Below, in pieces: positions 22,609 through 35,460 of a DNA stretch of 64,000 nt. Each line of letters starts with the position of its first letter. Position 1 is the first letter of the stretch. Below the pieces are notes generated by a model. That model was not told the origin of the DNA. It did no database searches and worked only from the letters and a program-made list of their open reading frames with translations. Source of the DNA: Trichosphaerium sp. ATCC 40318. Its lineage: Eukaryota; Discosea; Flabellinia; Trichosidae. A program made the translations under genes and the position numbers. The stretch lies in contig JALMLS010000500.1 in assembly GCA_038496445.1 (NCBI GenBank), forward strand, positions 1-64,000. The letters are read 5' to 3'.

Positions 22609-25344
22609 TTACACACCCACTTCACTTTCGTCGCTTTGTTCAGATTCTTCATCATCATCTTCATCATCTGGATACTCGTCTTCCTCAACATCGAATATCA
22701 TTACACGTCGTGGATCGCAGTAAACAGCTGCAAGACCATTACTTGCACGCACACAAGCTGAACGAGGAAGCTCTCGTTTTTTGGTTTCCACCATTTCAAA
22801 ATTCATAGTCGCCTGTAGCTTTGTGACTAAACGACATAATATAGTCATTGCGTACCTTGGCACACTGCCGCTTATATATATCCACTAATGATTTTATTTC
22901 AGTAGGCATTGTATCTTCTGTAGACAGCCATGATAGCAATGAATTTGATGAGTCTAAAATCATGTGATTTAGTAACCTTACAAAAACTAAATGACCAATA
23001 ACGCACCATCCTTGCTTTCCAATACGAGCAGGGAGTTTGTATCGAATACAGCAAAATCGACAAGTTTATGGTCATCGTTAGGTTTTAGACAAACTGTGGA
23101 ACAGTCATCACAGTTTATAATACAAAGACCATCTTTAGAGTTCAAAGCAGCAAAATACAGAACCAACTTATCTGGTGCTACATAAAAAGATGCCTTGAAA
23201 GGTGATTCTGCATCTGTAGTGATAAGCCTTACAGTCCTCGATACTTGAATCCGTTTTTTAATAACACTTGCAGGACGCTTAAGAATAGGTTGTAAGGCAG
23301 AATATAGTTCTTTGGATGACAATTTTTGCTCATTGTCGTCTACAACTCAGATTAAGGGAATGACACTTGTACGTCATAAAAGGTGCACCTTTGAAACATT
23401 CGCCTATAGGATCTGTTCTAATACCAAGTATGAACATGGCAATATCTTCTTCTTTATACGACGCTGTCAATTGAGGTGGTTGCTTTTCAGGGTCATTCGT
23501 AAGTTGGTGACGAGCTAATTTGTTGTCAATACAGGAGTGGGAACTTTTAAAAAGAAAACACGTGCCTATAGCTAACCAAGAAAAGAATGAAGTAAACTCA
23601 TGTTTTCTCTTACTTACAACACTGATACTATGCTCGATATTATGTAAAAACTTTTTGGCAACATTAAAAAACCAGTCAATGTCCTTTGCAAAAAACGAGA
23701 ATGTCAGCCAAACCAAGATAAAAACAAGAAAGGATTCGTACATTAATCCGTAACCCAATGGCAGAGAACCTCTCTGTCCTAAGAAGCTCAGTAAATATAC
23801 AACATTTGTATTAATCACTTACCAAGATGCAAATGATTTGAGCTTGCTTACACGATATAGTAGCTGCTCAGCAGCGCATCTTAGATGCGTCAATGCGAGC
23901 ACTTCAATTTCTTGACATGTCACTTGTATTAAGGTTTGCAATTTGCTGAGATGCTATCAAACAAAGTCAGCAATTGAACGGTATAACGCAAACAACAAGA
24001 ATATTATTAAGAACAAGAAATACGTACTTGTTCATTGAGCACGTGTAGTAGAAAGTCAGCAATTGCGTCACCAGCAGAACCACAAGTAAGTAACTTAAGC
24101 ATCTGTTCTTCCAAGGAAATAGGAACATCTTCATTAGCTGGCCTATCTTGCTCCTCTACAAAGCAACATGTAAGCAGTTATTACGTATGCACGGGACGTG
24201 CCTTGAACAAACGTTTGAAGTTTCTTTATCTTTTCGTTGAACTGACTTATTGGCTCCTTCCACGTTTCTTTAACTTTAGCTATCCCTTCATCTATCTCAA
24301 CAAGTAACTTCGAAATTTGCCCACATTGCCATGCTAGCTCTCTAATTTCGCTTTCTTGCTCTGATACAGCTGTAGTGTTGAATGTAACCAAGTGATACTC
24401 AACAACATTTCCACTTTGTACCCTAGATAAAGAGTGTAATCGCTGTAATGATGCTTCCATGTTGAATGCACTCATAGACAAAGACTAAACCTCAAAATGA
24501 GTGCGAACTACCTTTGGTATAAGTGTACCACTCCTGCTGATGCAGGTATCTTCATAGCAGTTCTTACAAGATCAGGGGAAACTTGTGCAATAAGAAAAGT
24601 TCCAAATGCACTGGGAAAGAAAGTAAGAGAGTGCCAGCAAGTACAGTAATATGTCGTACGATAAGGAAATAATCTCTTCTTGATTACACGACAACATAAT
24701 AGAAAGCGAAGAAGGTTTAGCTTCTGGAGCTCCAACGTTTTCACAGTACTGTAACGGTTCCCTGCAACCGTTAGAATTGATAAAATCTTGATGGTGCCAG
24801 TATGGTACCTGTTCTGTGCGCTGAGACCAAGAACAGGAGGATAGAATGTCGCCAGCGCGTCATCATAATTTCGAGATGGGTTTGTGCCTGGACGGTTCTT
24901 AATCCATGAAATCGCCTTTGTACCTTCTGCGTGGTTGTTAAAAAGCAGAAAGGAAATGAGTATAAGTACGCTGATGTTCCGAATGTAAACGACCACTTTG
25001 TACATCCTCGTTTTTTTCAATATCGTATAATTTGATAGAGTCGTCACTTTGAGCAATAGAAATGACCTTCCCTGTAGAAATGTTTAAATGACGCGCCAAA
25101 AAAAATCAAAAGTACCATCAGGCCGCCAGGCAAACGCAGTAATTGCGTCATCCGCGTTTATATTTACAACTTTTTGCCACCCAGTACGATGTACAGTTAT
25201 AACGTCCTCAGTGCTCACTGTTGCCAATAAATCCATCGTAGGACTCCATTCTAACGCTTTCAGATCGCAAGAAAGCCCAGTGTCCTTTATCAGCTCAAAA
25301 AACTTTATTGGCTCATCCTCCTCCGTATTGGAGTCTGTATCCAT
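22609..25344 (-). CDS. APC4: anaphase-promoting complex subunit 4
   Basis: Scaffold subunit of the APC/C ubiquitin ligase. From ATG 25342-25344 the WD40 N-terminus reads LKALEWSPTMDLLATVS and VITVHRTGWQKVVNINADD, then AITAFAWRPDG, KVISIAQSDDSIKLYDIE and FGTFLIAQVSPDLVRTAMK. The helical middle (the family's 'APC4' domain) has ELAWQCGQISKLLVEIDEG, LEEQMLKLLTCGSAGDAIADF, LTHLRCAAEQLLYRVSKLK and DWFFNVAKKFLHNIEHS. A second beta region follows (VRLITTDAESPFKASFYVA, LVDFAVFDTNSLLVLESKDG), and the tail is very acidic (DEYPDDEDDDEESEQSDESE), ending at 22609. The WD40 + helical + WD40-like order agrees with the family. There are at least ten exons; one donor near 24195 is probably GC. Confidence 0.87.
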
Positions 25345-25638
25345 TTTTCAACCTTTCGCAAACGCAAATGAAGTGTCAACACTGACTTTGCTTGACAAAC
25401 AATGAAAAAATTAACGTCAATTCGAGAATTCTGCAAAATAACAACTTAAAGTCGCAACCATCAAGGCACAACGACGTGGACGATTTGCGGCAAGAACTGT
25501 ATTTTTCTGCAACGCACAAACAAATATTACAAAGATCAGGTGCAACCACCTGATCGAAAGCGCGTTCCAACAAACAACACTCGGGTTTTTCAGGTTTTTT
25601 TTTTTGACATCATGTCAAAAATATTGGGTGTTCTATAT
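25345..25638. other. intergenic stretch
   Basis: 5' flank of APC4 and 3' flank of the RapGAP gene. Open frames here lack coding character. Confidence 0.4.
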
Positions 25639-28600
25639 TCAAGGTCCGTCATTGGTAGTACCCTTATTCTTGCCTTTTTTCTTCTTAGATTTTGAAGTAT
25701 CAAGTGCTGGTTCTGATATAGCTTGCACGAGTTCATTAAGAAGCGTTTTGTAAGTGCTACGGAATTGTTGCCTGAATAGCTTGCTGTGATATGCCGCCAA
25801 TTCTGCATTGACCATCTTCTCCAACAACCAGTTTCGTAGTTGATCATCATGAGAGAAAACAGGTGGGTAAGGTACAGGTGGTCCAAAACGTGGTACATCA
25901 GCCTGAGATGCCACACTTACTGTGTAGTACACTTTTGAGTTTCTACAAAATAATTAATGAAATTTTCAAAACAACCAATTTATTGATCACAAAGAAAATT
26001 ACGTACGCAGTTGCATTGGCCTCCTTTAGTACACGAACAACAATAATTATTTGAATATAATTGGATTTGACAGTAGTAGGATCAAAAGGATCAGATCCTT
26101 CCTCTTGAAAAACGACCAATATGATGTCGTTTCCTATGTGTCGTTTTTTTGCCCACTAAAAAAAATTGTCAGTCAAATACTGTTATTCTGTCTCGTTTAC
26201 CTGTTGATTATTATCCTGTGTAGGTAACATAGTAGCAACATGATACATAATCTCATTATTTCGGAACTTTGTAGTGATAGCGTGTGTTCCAGTAGTATTG
26301 GCTATTAAATCATTTAGTACAATCAGAAGTTAAAAGTCCTACGAAACGTACACTTAGCATCCAATCCACCCAAAAAGCCTGTGTAGCCCTGCATTACAAC
26401 GCGACTACCAAGCAACGTCAAGAATTTCTCGTAGTCAGCACTTCCAGCGGAATTACAGAACATTTCCTCTTCCTTACTCTGACCTACTTTACAAAGCATG
26501 ACACCAAACTTAAATTTATGCGTCACGCGCATATCACGCTGCTCGTAAGCCAAAAATCCCTATTCATGTTGCGTAAGTATTTATCGCTCAAAGTAATTAA
26601 TTTAAAAAAAGCCAACCTGTTGAAGACCATGTTTCTTCTCACAAATCTTGAATTCCTTGTTTTCAAATGTGGGGAAAATTTTTTTAAGTCCTTCCAAACT
26701 TCTTTCAGGCCAACTGTCATACTGCTCCTTTGAAATAGGAAGACAACCCTTCTTAATACCCTTTACATACTCGTAAGCCATCCAGTAATATTACAACTAA
26801 ACGTACATCTTTCGATCGAATAATAGCCCTATAACTGTACACACCATTATCATTCTAAACAATACGATAAGTATAACTTCTCCATGACGTATAATAACGC
26901 ACTTCAGCCTTAATGGAGGCTATTACCACTTCATTGGAGTCCTGAGGCGTTATAAAATTTCTATGCTCTAAGGAAATACGAAGTGAGAAACACAAAAAGA
27001 AAAGATCAGTTCGCTACCTTGACCCAAAAAATACTCTTGATACCAGTGAGAGTTATGTGGAAGATAATCTTTCCACGTCTCGGGTGAGACATCAGTAGTA
27101 CCTCCTTCCACAATGAACCCAGTGGAACCAGTTACAACATTTATGGACGCAAAAATCTCTTCAACTCTCTCAACGACAGCTGTTGCTTCATTGAACACAC
27201 CGACATCAGTTTGTGCAGTAAGTTTTGCAAGCACACTTTCCAATTTTGATACCAAGAATGCTATAGTAGGAATTATCCTCTTAATAATACGTTGGAGTTT
27301 TGGATCAGTGATCATATCTTCTTCCTCTTGCGTAAGCACTGGAGGCTCAAAGTCTTTATCTGCTTCTATTGAATCCAATTGTTTTCCAAGCATCACAACC
27401 AATTTAGAGAACTGAGACACCCGAACAAAACTACTGGTGCTCCTCACTGTGTAAAAGGCAGCTGATATAGCATTCAGTTTTTCAATATGCTCATGTAGGA
27501 GCTTCTGAATGGGGTCTAGCTTGTATGGAGGCATGCTTGGTTGCTTGCGTTGATTCTGATATTGTTGGCGGGCCTTGGCATGGGCACGCAATGGTACTTT
27601 TGCTTGAGTAATCGTTGTACTTTGTTTAGGTCTAGTCGTTTTGGCCTGTTTACTATGTCGCGCGCCAGCTCCAGCTTTGGACTAATGGTGTCAAAAAAAT
27701 CTACTTTTAAAAATACAGCCATAAAAAATAATATTACCCCAGATCCAGAATCTCCTGCGCCGCTATTAATACTTGACACTGACTGAGAAGCAGTTTTAGT
27801 TGGAATGGCTGGTGGGTTATATCCTAGCAAACAAACGATTAGTCGCGGCACAAAAGCGCACAGAATTGGGTTAAAAAAAAAAAGCGAAGACGAAAAAAAC
27901 CTTGTTGCTCAAATTCTAATTCAAGTGGTACCTGGGAATCTGTAGAAGAAAAACGCATCCTTGAATGGGTGTGACTTGCTAACGTGTTCTATGAGGTTAC
28001 GCTTTCGTAGTGCTTCGCCAAAGGCAGTGGCTTGCTTACGCGTCCAGCCAAATTCTTTGCATAACCACAAAATTGCTTCTGATCCAATAAACGAGCATTT
28101 GTATGTTTTGAAATGATAAACACGATCACGAATGTCAACACCCTGACGAAATTGTATAAATTTTAATTGGAAATCGCTCTCATTTAGCTCAGTAGTCGAA
28201 GATATGAATCGGTAAAAGTAGAATCCATCACGGAAAAAAGGTATTCGTGATACGTGCTCCATCATTCCTCTATCAACGAGCATTTGGCAGAAATACACAG
28301 ACTCCTCGCGGTCCCATTCCATCTCACTTACTAGCCAATCAACTGCTTCGAGAGCTAAATTGGGATTATTTAGTGTTGTGTTAAAAAAATATTGCGTGCA
28401 GTCATTTGCAACTGCAATCAATACTGTGGCTATAGCCTTCTTTGCCAAAGTAGCCAAAAGTAATAATAAATAAAACCGCTTAAAATCAACGCGTTGCTTA
28501 CTATTTGCAAACGTGACGACGTTGTAGCGTGGGGAGGTTACATAACGGCGTAGTGTTGCAAAAAGAGTAAAATAAAAAAAGATTTTTTTTGTAGAACGGG

Positions 28601-28972
28601 TTAAAACGCTCTCACGAATTCTATTTGAGCAATAAGATTCGCGAGGCATGCTTTGTAAACGAAAATAAAGAAACTACGAGATCTGACTTCGATTGTTTCT
28701 TTTTTGAGCTTTTTTTTTGTCACCAATTGTATCAATTGTATATCTATTCGGCAGAAAAACACTAAAATACTCGTATCTGAACGCGCACCAATGAAACAGT
28801 CGTCATACAGCTTGTCGTTGTACTTGTTCGCCTTGATCTCAATGCCATTAGGTCCAGAAGCCATCTTATCGACAACAGCTTGAATACCAAAATCGATCAG
28901 GGCAGCATAGACACGCTTCTTGTCTACCTCCCTCCCGTTTGCCTTAGGAGGATCACTTGGTAGTTCACTCAT
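25639..28972 (-). CDS. tandem DEP domain - RapGAP protein
   Basis: Predicted GTPase-activating protein for Rap-type GTPases. Exon 1 from ATG 28970-28972 (MSELPSDPPKANGREVDKKR) already holds the first half of a DEP domain (GIEIKANKYNDKLYDDCFI). After an intron of about 430 bp the second half continues EAVDWLVSEMEWDREESVYF. DEP 2 follows directly: GVDIRDRVYHFKTYKCSFIG, SEAILWLCKEFGW, HPFKDAFFFYRF. A Gln/Arg linker and a helical segment (IQKLLHEHIEKLNAISAAFY) lead to the RapGAP domain: FGVMLCKVGQSKEEEMF, YEKFLTLLGSRVVMQGYTGF, GTHAITTKFRNNEIMYHVAT, and RHIGNDIILVVFQEEGSDPF, which has the catalytic Asn in GND. The tail is Lys-rich and ends GTTNDGP at 25639. DEP domains usually bind membranes or receptors. 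I do not recall this exact combination. Confidence 0.85.
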
Positions 28973-29210
28973 TTTTTTGTAAGATTGCAGGCCTTTTTGT
29001 ATTGCATGTAGTAAATAGTCAGGCCAAAAGCGTTTTTGGAACTTCAACGACCGTTGCCAAAAAAAACGCTAACGCTGTTGTTTTTACCATAAAACCCCCT
29101 TGTGCTCTTTCGCAAAAAGCTTGACTGTGTGATAGTAATCAAATTGGTCACACGTGAAAAGACATCAAAGATCTAATTCTCAAACTCACACTACCAATAG
29201 TATAAACATA
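28973..29210. promoter_or_regulatory. divergent intergenic region, RapGAP / VPS29
   Basis: 238 bp between two start codons on opposite strands, so it should hold both promoters. No specific element identified. Confidence 0.4.
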
Positions 29211-30244
29211 ATGGTAATTTAACTAATCATAATTTTTTTTTCTCTTTCATCATGTTTTGATCGCTATTCACGCTGCCGATTGCTTGCGCTTACTACACGC
29301 GGTTCCTCCTGTCTAATAATTTTTTTGTAGACTGACCACAAACTGAGTACTCTAATTCTCGTTGTTGGTGACATACACATCCCACACAGAGCCTCTAGCA
29401 TCCCAGCAGAGTTTAAAAAGCTACTAGTACGTTGTAGCTAAAATTTAAGCGCTATTACAACCAAAAAAATACAAAAAAAAAATTAACTCTACTTTTCCGA
29501 CACGAGCTTGTGGCTTTTAGCCTTCTATGTTACTAACTCGCGCCAGGTACCTAACAAAATTCAACACATTCTCTGTACTGGTAATCTCTGCTCTAAAGAA
29601 ACATACGACTATTTACGAACACTTGGTAGTGACGTTCATGTCGCAAAGGGCGATTTCGATGAGGTGAGACTTAGTTTTTTAGAAACAGCTGTAACTTCTA
29701 TTAATCTGACACGTACTTGCCTAGAACTCCACCTATCCAGAAAATAAGATCGTCACTATTGGAGAATTTAAGATAGGTCTTGTACACGGCCATCAAATCA
29801 TACCTTGGGGTGATCAAGAAGTATGTGATTTCTAAGCGTTGCGCCAAATCTATAATATCTGTCTTAATCCTCTACTAGGCCTTGGCCATGCTACAACGTA
29901 AGCTAGATGTCGATATTCTCAGTACGTTAATAGTTTTTTATTCTTTTATTTTAATTCTAATATTTCTGAACAGTACACGGTCACACACATGAGTTTAAAA
30001 CGTTCCAAGCGAACGGTAAATTTTTTCTTAATCCAGGCTCTATCACAGGCTCCTACAATGGCTTTACAACGTACTACTGGACATTTTATTATTGGGTTTT
30101 TTTATTAACATGTTATTTAGCGATGTAACGCCAAGTTTTGCTTTGATTGACATTCAAGGCAACAGAGTTATCACGTACCACTACCAGCTCAAAGATGGCG
30201 CTGTTAAAGTAGCAAAGATCGACTATGTCAAAGAACAACAATAA
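29211..30244 (+). CDS. VPS29: retromer subunit VPS29
   Basis: Metallophosphoesterase-fold subunit of retromer, which returns cargo from endosomes to the Golgi or plasma membrane. The start ATG (29211-29213) seems to be followed at once by an intron. Exon 2 reads [20 protein letters not shown]. Further metal-site motifs are [59 protein letters not shown] and [16 protein letters not shown], all as in the family. It ends [10 protein letters not shown]-like (KIDYVKEQQ) at TAA 30242-30244. Length near 190 residues is normal. The ATG-intron arrangement means initiation could also come from a nearby in-frame start; I consider this the simplest model. Tail-to-tail with the carrier gene. Confidence 0.93.
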
Positions 30245-30359
30245 ACACCTTGATTTTACTATAGCAAAAGTGTCAAGTTCAACACTGCAACAGTTAAAAC
30301 AAACACGACGACAAAGAAATCAAGGCACTTATTACTTTATACAAAAGCCAAACTTTACT

Positions 30360-31671
30360 TTAACTTATCAGTTTCTTTGCGTATTCATACGCAGCGAATG
30401 CAAGTGCATTTGCCGGCACTGCTCTAATGACACATACTGAGTATCCTTTCCAAAACCCCATCCATCCTTCTGTCTTTAATATGTGCCTTGCACAACTTAT
30501 CATCGAATCATATTTATTTTGCGAAGGATGTGCTGCGCCAGCTTGCATGTGAGATTTTATAGTATCCAAAGGATAAACTGAACTCCAGAAACCGAAACCT
30601 TTACTAAATGTTAGATAGGAATTATCACATCGTATTGTACGCACCTGCTGCGCCACCAGCACACAGAATAGATGCGAAAGGACTAAGACCTGTTGCACCA
30701 AGTGACAACTTTACTATCTGCTTCTATGTAAGTACAGAAACGATGAAAGTGTAAGGAACCTCATATGTTGTCAAGTATACACCATCACCAATGGAGTTTC
30801 TCATCAAGGTAGGATAGCCACCTTGAAACAAGCCTAGTGATTGTGTTATAAAATGTTACTCGAGGATATTAAGTGTACCATTTATACCGGACGTTTTTAT
30901 TGTCTGTGTTAGGCAATGAATAGAGTTTTTGTATTTTGGATTAACAGTCGCATGTGTTTGTGACTACAAACCAGTTAAGGGAATGAACACGTGATGATAT
31001 TAGGCAGAATGTCTTACCTGCATTTTGTTCTTTATTACTTCTATTGGACAATTAATAAGTGTGCAAACAGCGCCTACAAATCATTAACTGAACAATATCG
31101 CCGATTGAAGGCTACCTGTAGTAAGTCCAGCAGCTACCAACAGATGCAAAGGTGGCATTTTGCTATGCACGCCATCCAGGTTGTCTCCAAGCACGACACG
31201 CTTTACCAAACCGTACACCTTGGAATTTGTGATTCTCGGTTATCAATCGTGACAAATGGCGTACATAAAAATACCACGTGCTATTTAATATGCTTCCATA
31301 CAAAGGAGATGCAGCGCCTTTGTACAGGGCAAGTACGCCTTCTTTTTTAACTGTGGTGCGCATACAGTCAAGTACTCCTTGGTGGCTATCGTTAGCGAGC
31401 GTGGTGATGCAAACTAATGGTTCTTTATCCTACCTCGATACAAAGGCGCTGTCGGATTTTGTATCTGTAATCTAACCTGTTTTTTGTAAGTACGGAGGCA
31501 TATTGTACGCGTAATACCTTTACCTGAGTACTGTTAGCGAAATAGTGGAAAGGATGTGTATACACGTACAGTATCGAGAGGGTGCCCTACTGCTATGATC
31601 ATTACGCCTCTAAACGCTCCGCCAAAGATATCCTTAAACACATTGTGTGTATTTGATACTGTGTCACTCAT
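30360..31671 (-). CDS. mitochondrial carrier family (SLC25) protein
   Basis: Inner-membrane metabolite transporter made of three ~100-residue repeats. ATG 31669-31671 starts MSDTVSNTHNVFKDIFGGAF; repeat 1 has the signature GHPLDTV, then RLQIQNPTAPLYRG and the helix MRTTVKKEGVLALYKGAASP. Repeat 2 has GAVCTLINCPIEVIKNKMQ and GLFQGGYPTLMRNSIGDGVY. Repeat 3 has FGFWSSVYPLDTIKSHMQAG and ILKTEGWMGFWKGYSVCVIR, ending AYEYAKKLIS at 30360-30362. The pattern (CPIE in the second signature) resembles carnitine/acylcarnitine and ornithine carriers, but I cannot fix the substrate. Some internal exon limits in 30900-31300 are uncertain. Confidence 0.85.
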
Positions 31672-31878
31672 TTCGCTATGTTATGTAGTTACAGGGTTTC
31701 TCATACACGCCATTGTTCCAGAAAGTCATATTTGACCAATACTTGACTAAATGACCATTTTTATAAATGTCAAAATTGTTCGAGCCAAAAATTTAGTTCA
31801 CTAAAATAAAAGTTGTACCAAGCCACTTTACTTTGAAGTATTGTAGACAGTGAACCGTGTGGGTGCTCCAGATTGCCA

Positions 31879-34800
31879 ATGGCTTCATCTAAAGTGTTTT
31901 CTGTGCATTTTGCCGATGGCTACGTGAGTCGTATGACATTGAAGCCCCATTTGAAGCTACGACATGTATTACACACAAAGGCGGGCAAACGGGGCATAAA
32001 TCCCGATGCCTTCCTTGCAAAGGATAAAAACGGAAATGTTTTAAACGTCAATGATACTCTGGGTAGTTTACAACACTTGGAAGTTTTCTTTACGCAACCG
32101 AAATTTACTAGAGGTAAAAACACTTGCAAAAGTAATGAAAACAATTATTTAAATGTTTTCTAGGCGTATTTAAGGGTGATGGAATACCTGACAGCGTGTT
32201 CAGTGGTGAGCAAGAATCGTTCAAAATTACCACCCCAGCCAGTACCCAATTGAGCGACATCACTGTATTAATACGAATGAAGAAGTCTAAAACGGAGGCA
32301 TCAATAAGTCGAACTTCAAACGGCAATTTTTCTGTATTCTGGTGCGTTTTGATTGTCACTGCACGCACGTAAAACTGCGATCCTTTTGTTTTACGCGGTT
32401 TTAATTATAGTTGGAGTAATTCGAGCTAACAATAACCAAGGACTCCACCCCAAGCCGGTGTATATACGATCACAGTGTTCGTTGGTGGCGTTATGATGCA
32501 AGGTACTTAGCGCGACAAGTTTTATTTATAATTCTATTTGTTTGCTAATCGATCTATCTAGATTGTCCTATGCGTGTAGAGATAAAGCGTGCGTTTGTTT
32601 ATAACTAAATATCTTCACTACGATCTGTTTTTTTTCCAAAAGGCAAAACAAGTACTAATTGGGCATTAGCTCCACCTGCCACACGCAAACTTGTAAAATG
32701 TTGGGCTCCATTCGAAGCACTTGAGAAAGGAGAAATACCTCTTGATGTTAGCGACATATGTGAGGTTTATTGCGAGCAAGGTGATTGGTGGGAAGGTAAA
32801 AACTTGCGTACACTTGATACTGGATGGTTTCCAAAGGATTTTTGTGCATCTGTCGAGTCTGATGAAATTACTGAAAACCAGATTTCTTCAAAGTTGTCAA
32901 AAGCAACGATAAATGCTCTCATTTCATCTCCAAGAAAACCAAACAAGTATGGGCGCTATGGCATAAGAAATGCCGAAGACTCAGTGCTACTACAGAGCTT
33001 TATAAGTTGTTTTAATTTTACAACTGAATCGACATCAAATGTTGATTATCATTATAAAACAATCACAAAGAGGCGTACATTACCACTTGAGAGGACTGGA
33101 TGTAAAATAGACGCATCGCAAACAAAAGAACTACATAATTTATTAATCAAGCTCGAAATACCTTTCTTGGTTCCAGAGTTTGTACCAATACCAACTCCTA
33201 AGCGTAATATAAGCTACACAACTGAAGAAAGTGACTCAGATGAGGGCGTAAGTGTGAAGAAAAGAGGATGTCTTTTTTGAGAAAAAGGTCGTTCCTCATG
33301 TTGATTTTTTAGGAAGTACCAGAAGAGCTTATAAGATCAAGAAGAACTCCCACAAAAAAGAAATCAAAGAAAAAATTCTATCGCCTAGTCAAACAGAAAT
33401 TAGGTACGTCACGTGGACTTATTTTTCCAGTTTTGTAAGGAAACTAAACTTGTAACAGGAGACAAATTGAAAAAAACAAGCACTAAAGATCTTCCACCAG
33501 AAGATGCTCCTAGAGTACAGTACTTATCAGGATCTGTTCGAACAGCTGTTACCTTGATGGGTGATACCAATCCTTCACGTGGCTTAGCACATGTGGAACC
33601 TCCACAAGGGTTTGAACGCTTAGTAGTACGGCACAACAATCTTGTATTTTTTTTTGCAAAGCCCGAACCTCTGCTGTAGTTTGCATTTTTCTAACAGTTT
33701 ATGTAGACACGCAAGGAGACTGTTACGAGAGTGAGACTATCACCTCGACAACCAATGTCAAGCCGTAATCGCGTGTTTGACGCAGTGGACGATGTTGACG
33801 CTGATACACGTGATAATGTTACAATTACTAGACCTTCATTGCTAATTCCAAATTCTACTGGTGGTACAAGCGCACTTACAGATTCAAAAAATTCTGGACT
33901 AGTAAAAAATAGTTCCACTGACGCTATTGTCGATGATGGTAACGCTGAACATTCTAAAAAGAGTGCACGACAGTATATAAGCGAGCAAAGTGATTTTGAA
34001 GACTCCACTATACAAGACGTAACAAGTGATGAAGAAAAAAGTAAAGACAGCACTTCTTCTCGAATCAGTTTTCAGTCAGAGAATACAGAAGAACAACTAG
34101 ATGAAGATGAAGAAGAATTAAGTTTATCAACACCAAGTGAAAGCGAAGAAGAAAGCCAGAAGAGACCAGTTGATCAAGCTGTTAAACGAAAAGAAACCGA
34201 ACAAGAATCTACTGATGAAAGTGAAGTTGATGATTCTTTTAATCCTATAACAAGAGTGTTATCTCACTACTCACAGATATCAGAGAGTTCTACAGAGCCA
34301 GAAAAGAAGTTTAAAAAGCCACCAATGGTTAAATCAGCTACAACTGTACCAATCAGAAATAGTTTTACAAGAGAGATAAGCACTATTCCAGAAGAACCAG
34401 CGAATACTTTTCATGGAAAAGCTCTAAACTCTGATGCCAGTAGTAGATCTGTCTTTCAAAGAGCATTAGATAAGGCTAGACTTGCTGCTAGACAAAGTGT
34501 TCATGTAGCTCCTTCAGATGCTGATAGTGCTGTTTCTTCATCTTTGAGAGAATCTGGTTCTGGTGTAAGTTTTTTTTTTCAAGCTCTTTGTTGTTGCTGT
34601 TCTTTAGTCGTTTTTTTTGACAAAGTATTAACTTGATAATAGGCTCAAGGGACTGCTGCCGATACTGCTACAAGTGATGATGATGGTGATAACTCTGAAG
34701 ACGATATTAAACTTCCTAGCTGGGCAGTGGAGATTGACTATCCAATACAAAAGTATAAAGAAGAACGTAATGTAAAGGGGTGGCCTGATATCTTTATTGC

Positions 34801-35220
34801 TACTTCTTATGTTGTTTCAAAAGATCCTCTTTCTTTGTATGTTGTACGTAGGATGCTTAAAGAGTATCCAGACTGTGTCAACGATGCTAATCAACAGGTA
34901 CAATAACCAAGAAGAATCATCACTTATTTTCTCTTTTTTTTTAAGGGTTCTACAGCACTACATATAGCTGCAAACTATGGCAATGAAGACATGGTTCAGA
35001 TTCTTCTTGCGTCATCAGCTGATCCAACATTATCAAACAATTGGGGTATGTTATTCTGCAGTACATGCCAACAAGTGTTCTTGTCTTAACTTTTTTTTTT
35101 TCATCAGGTGATACGCCTATAACTATTGCACATAACCTTAACCATAAGAATATAATTAAAATTTTTGTAAAGAGAGGGTTTAAAGAAGCTAAAAAACTCA
35201 AGAAAGCTAAAAAGCGATGA
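31879..35220 (+). CDS. multidomain scaffold: ubiquitin-like/RBD-like, filamin-type, SH3 and ankyrin
   Basis: From ATG 31879-31881 the N-terminus (SVHFADGYVSRMTLKPHLKL, then DKNGNVLNVNDTLGSL) looks like a ubiquitin-fold or Ras-binding-type domain. Next comes a filamin-type Ig repeat: FKITTPASTQLSDITVLIR, SRTSNGNFSVFW, AGVYTITVFVGGVMM, CPMRVEIK. An SH3 domain follows: WAPFEALEKGEIPLDVSD, CEVYCEQGDWWEGK, TGWFPKDFC. A long Ser/Glu/Asp-rich region (LSTPSESEEESQKRPVDQ) is probably disordered and phosphorylated. At the C-terminus GWPDIFIATSYVV leads to two ankyrin repeats: GSTALHIAANYGNEDMVQIL and GDTPITIAHNLNHKNIIKIF, with a Lys-rich end (KEAKKLKKAKKR) at TGA 35218-35220. Intron phases are consistent where checked (33250, 33402), so I call one gene; a split into two cannot be excluded. 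Probable signalling or cytoskeletal adaptor. Confidence 0.75.
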
Positions 35221-35460
35221 TCATGTGATCACATTGCTACTGTACAATAGATATTCTATGCTTTTAGTCTTGTTTATTTTTTGCTTATTCAATTGCTACA
35301 AAACTATTGTAAACCAACGACGTGTTTGGAAACAGACCTTGCAAGGACCAAGCGATAGTCAAAAAAAATTAGCAAAAAGTGTGAAGTGTCCATTGATTGT
35401 CTGTTTCAGGTACTATTACTATGTCAATCTTATATTATGGTTGTTGCAATTTCAGTTATT

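Noticed and set aside
25376-25573. 65-codon minus-strand frame between APC4 and RapGAP
   Set aside because: First codon and composition do not look coding; lies in the APC4 promoter region.
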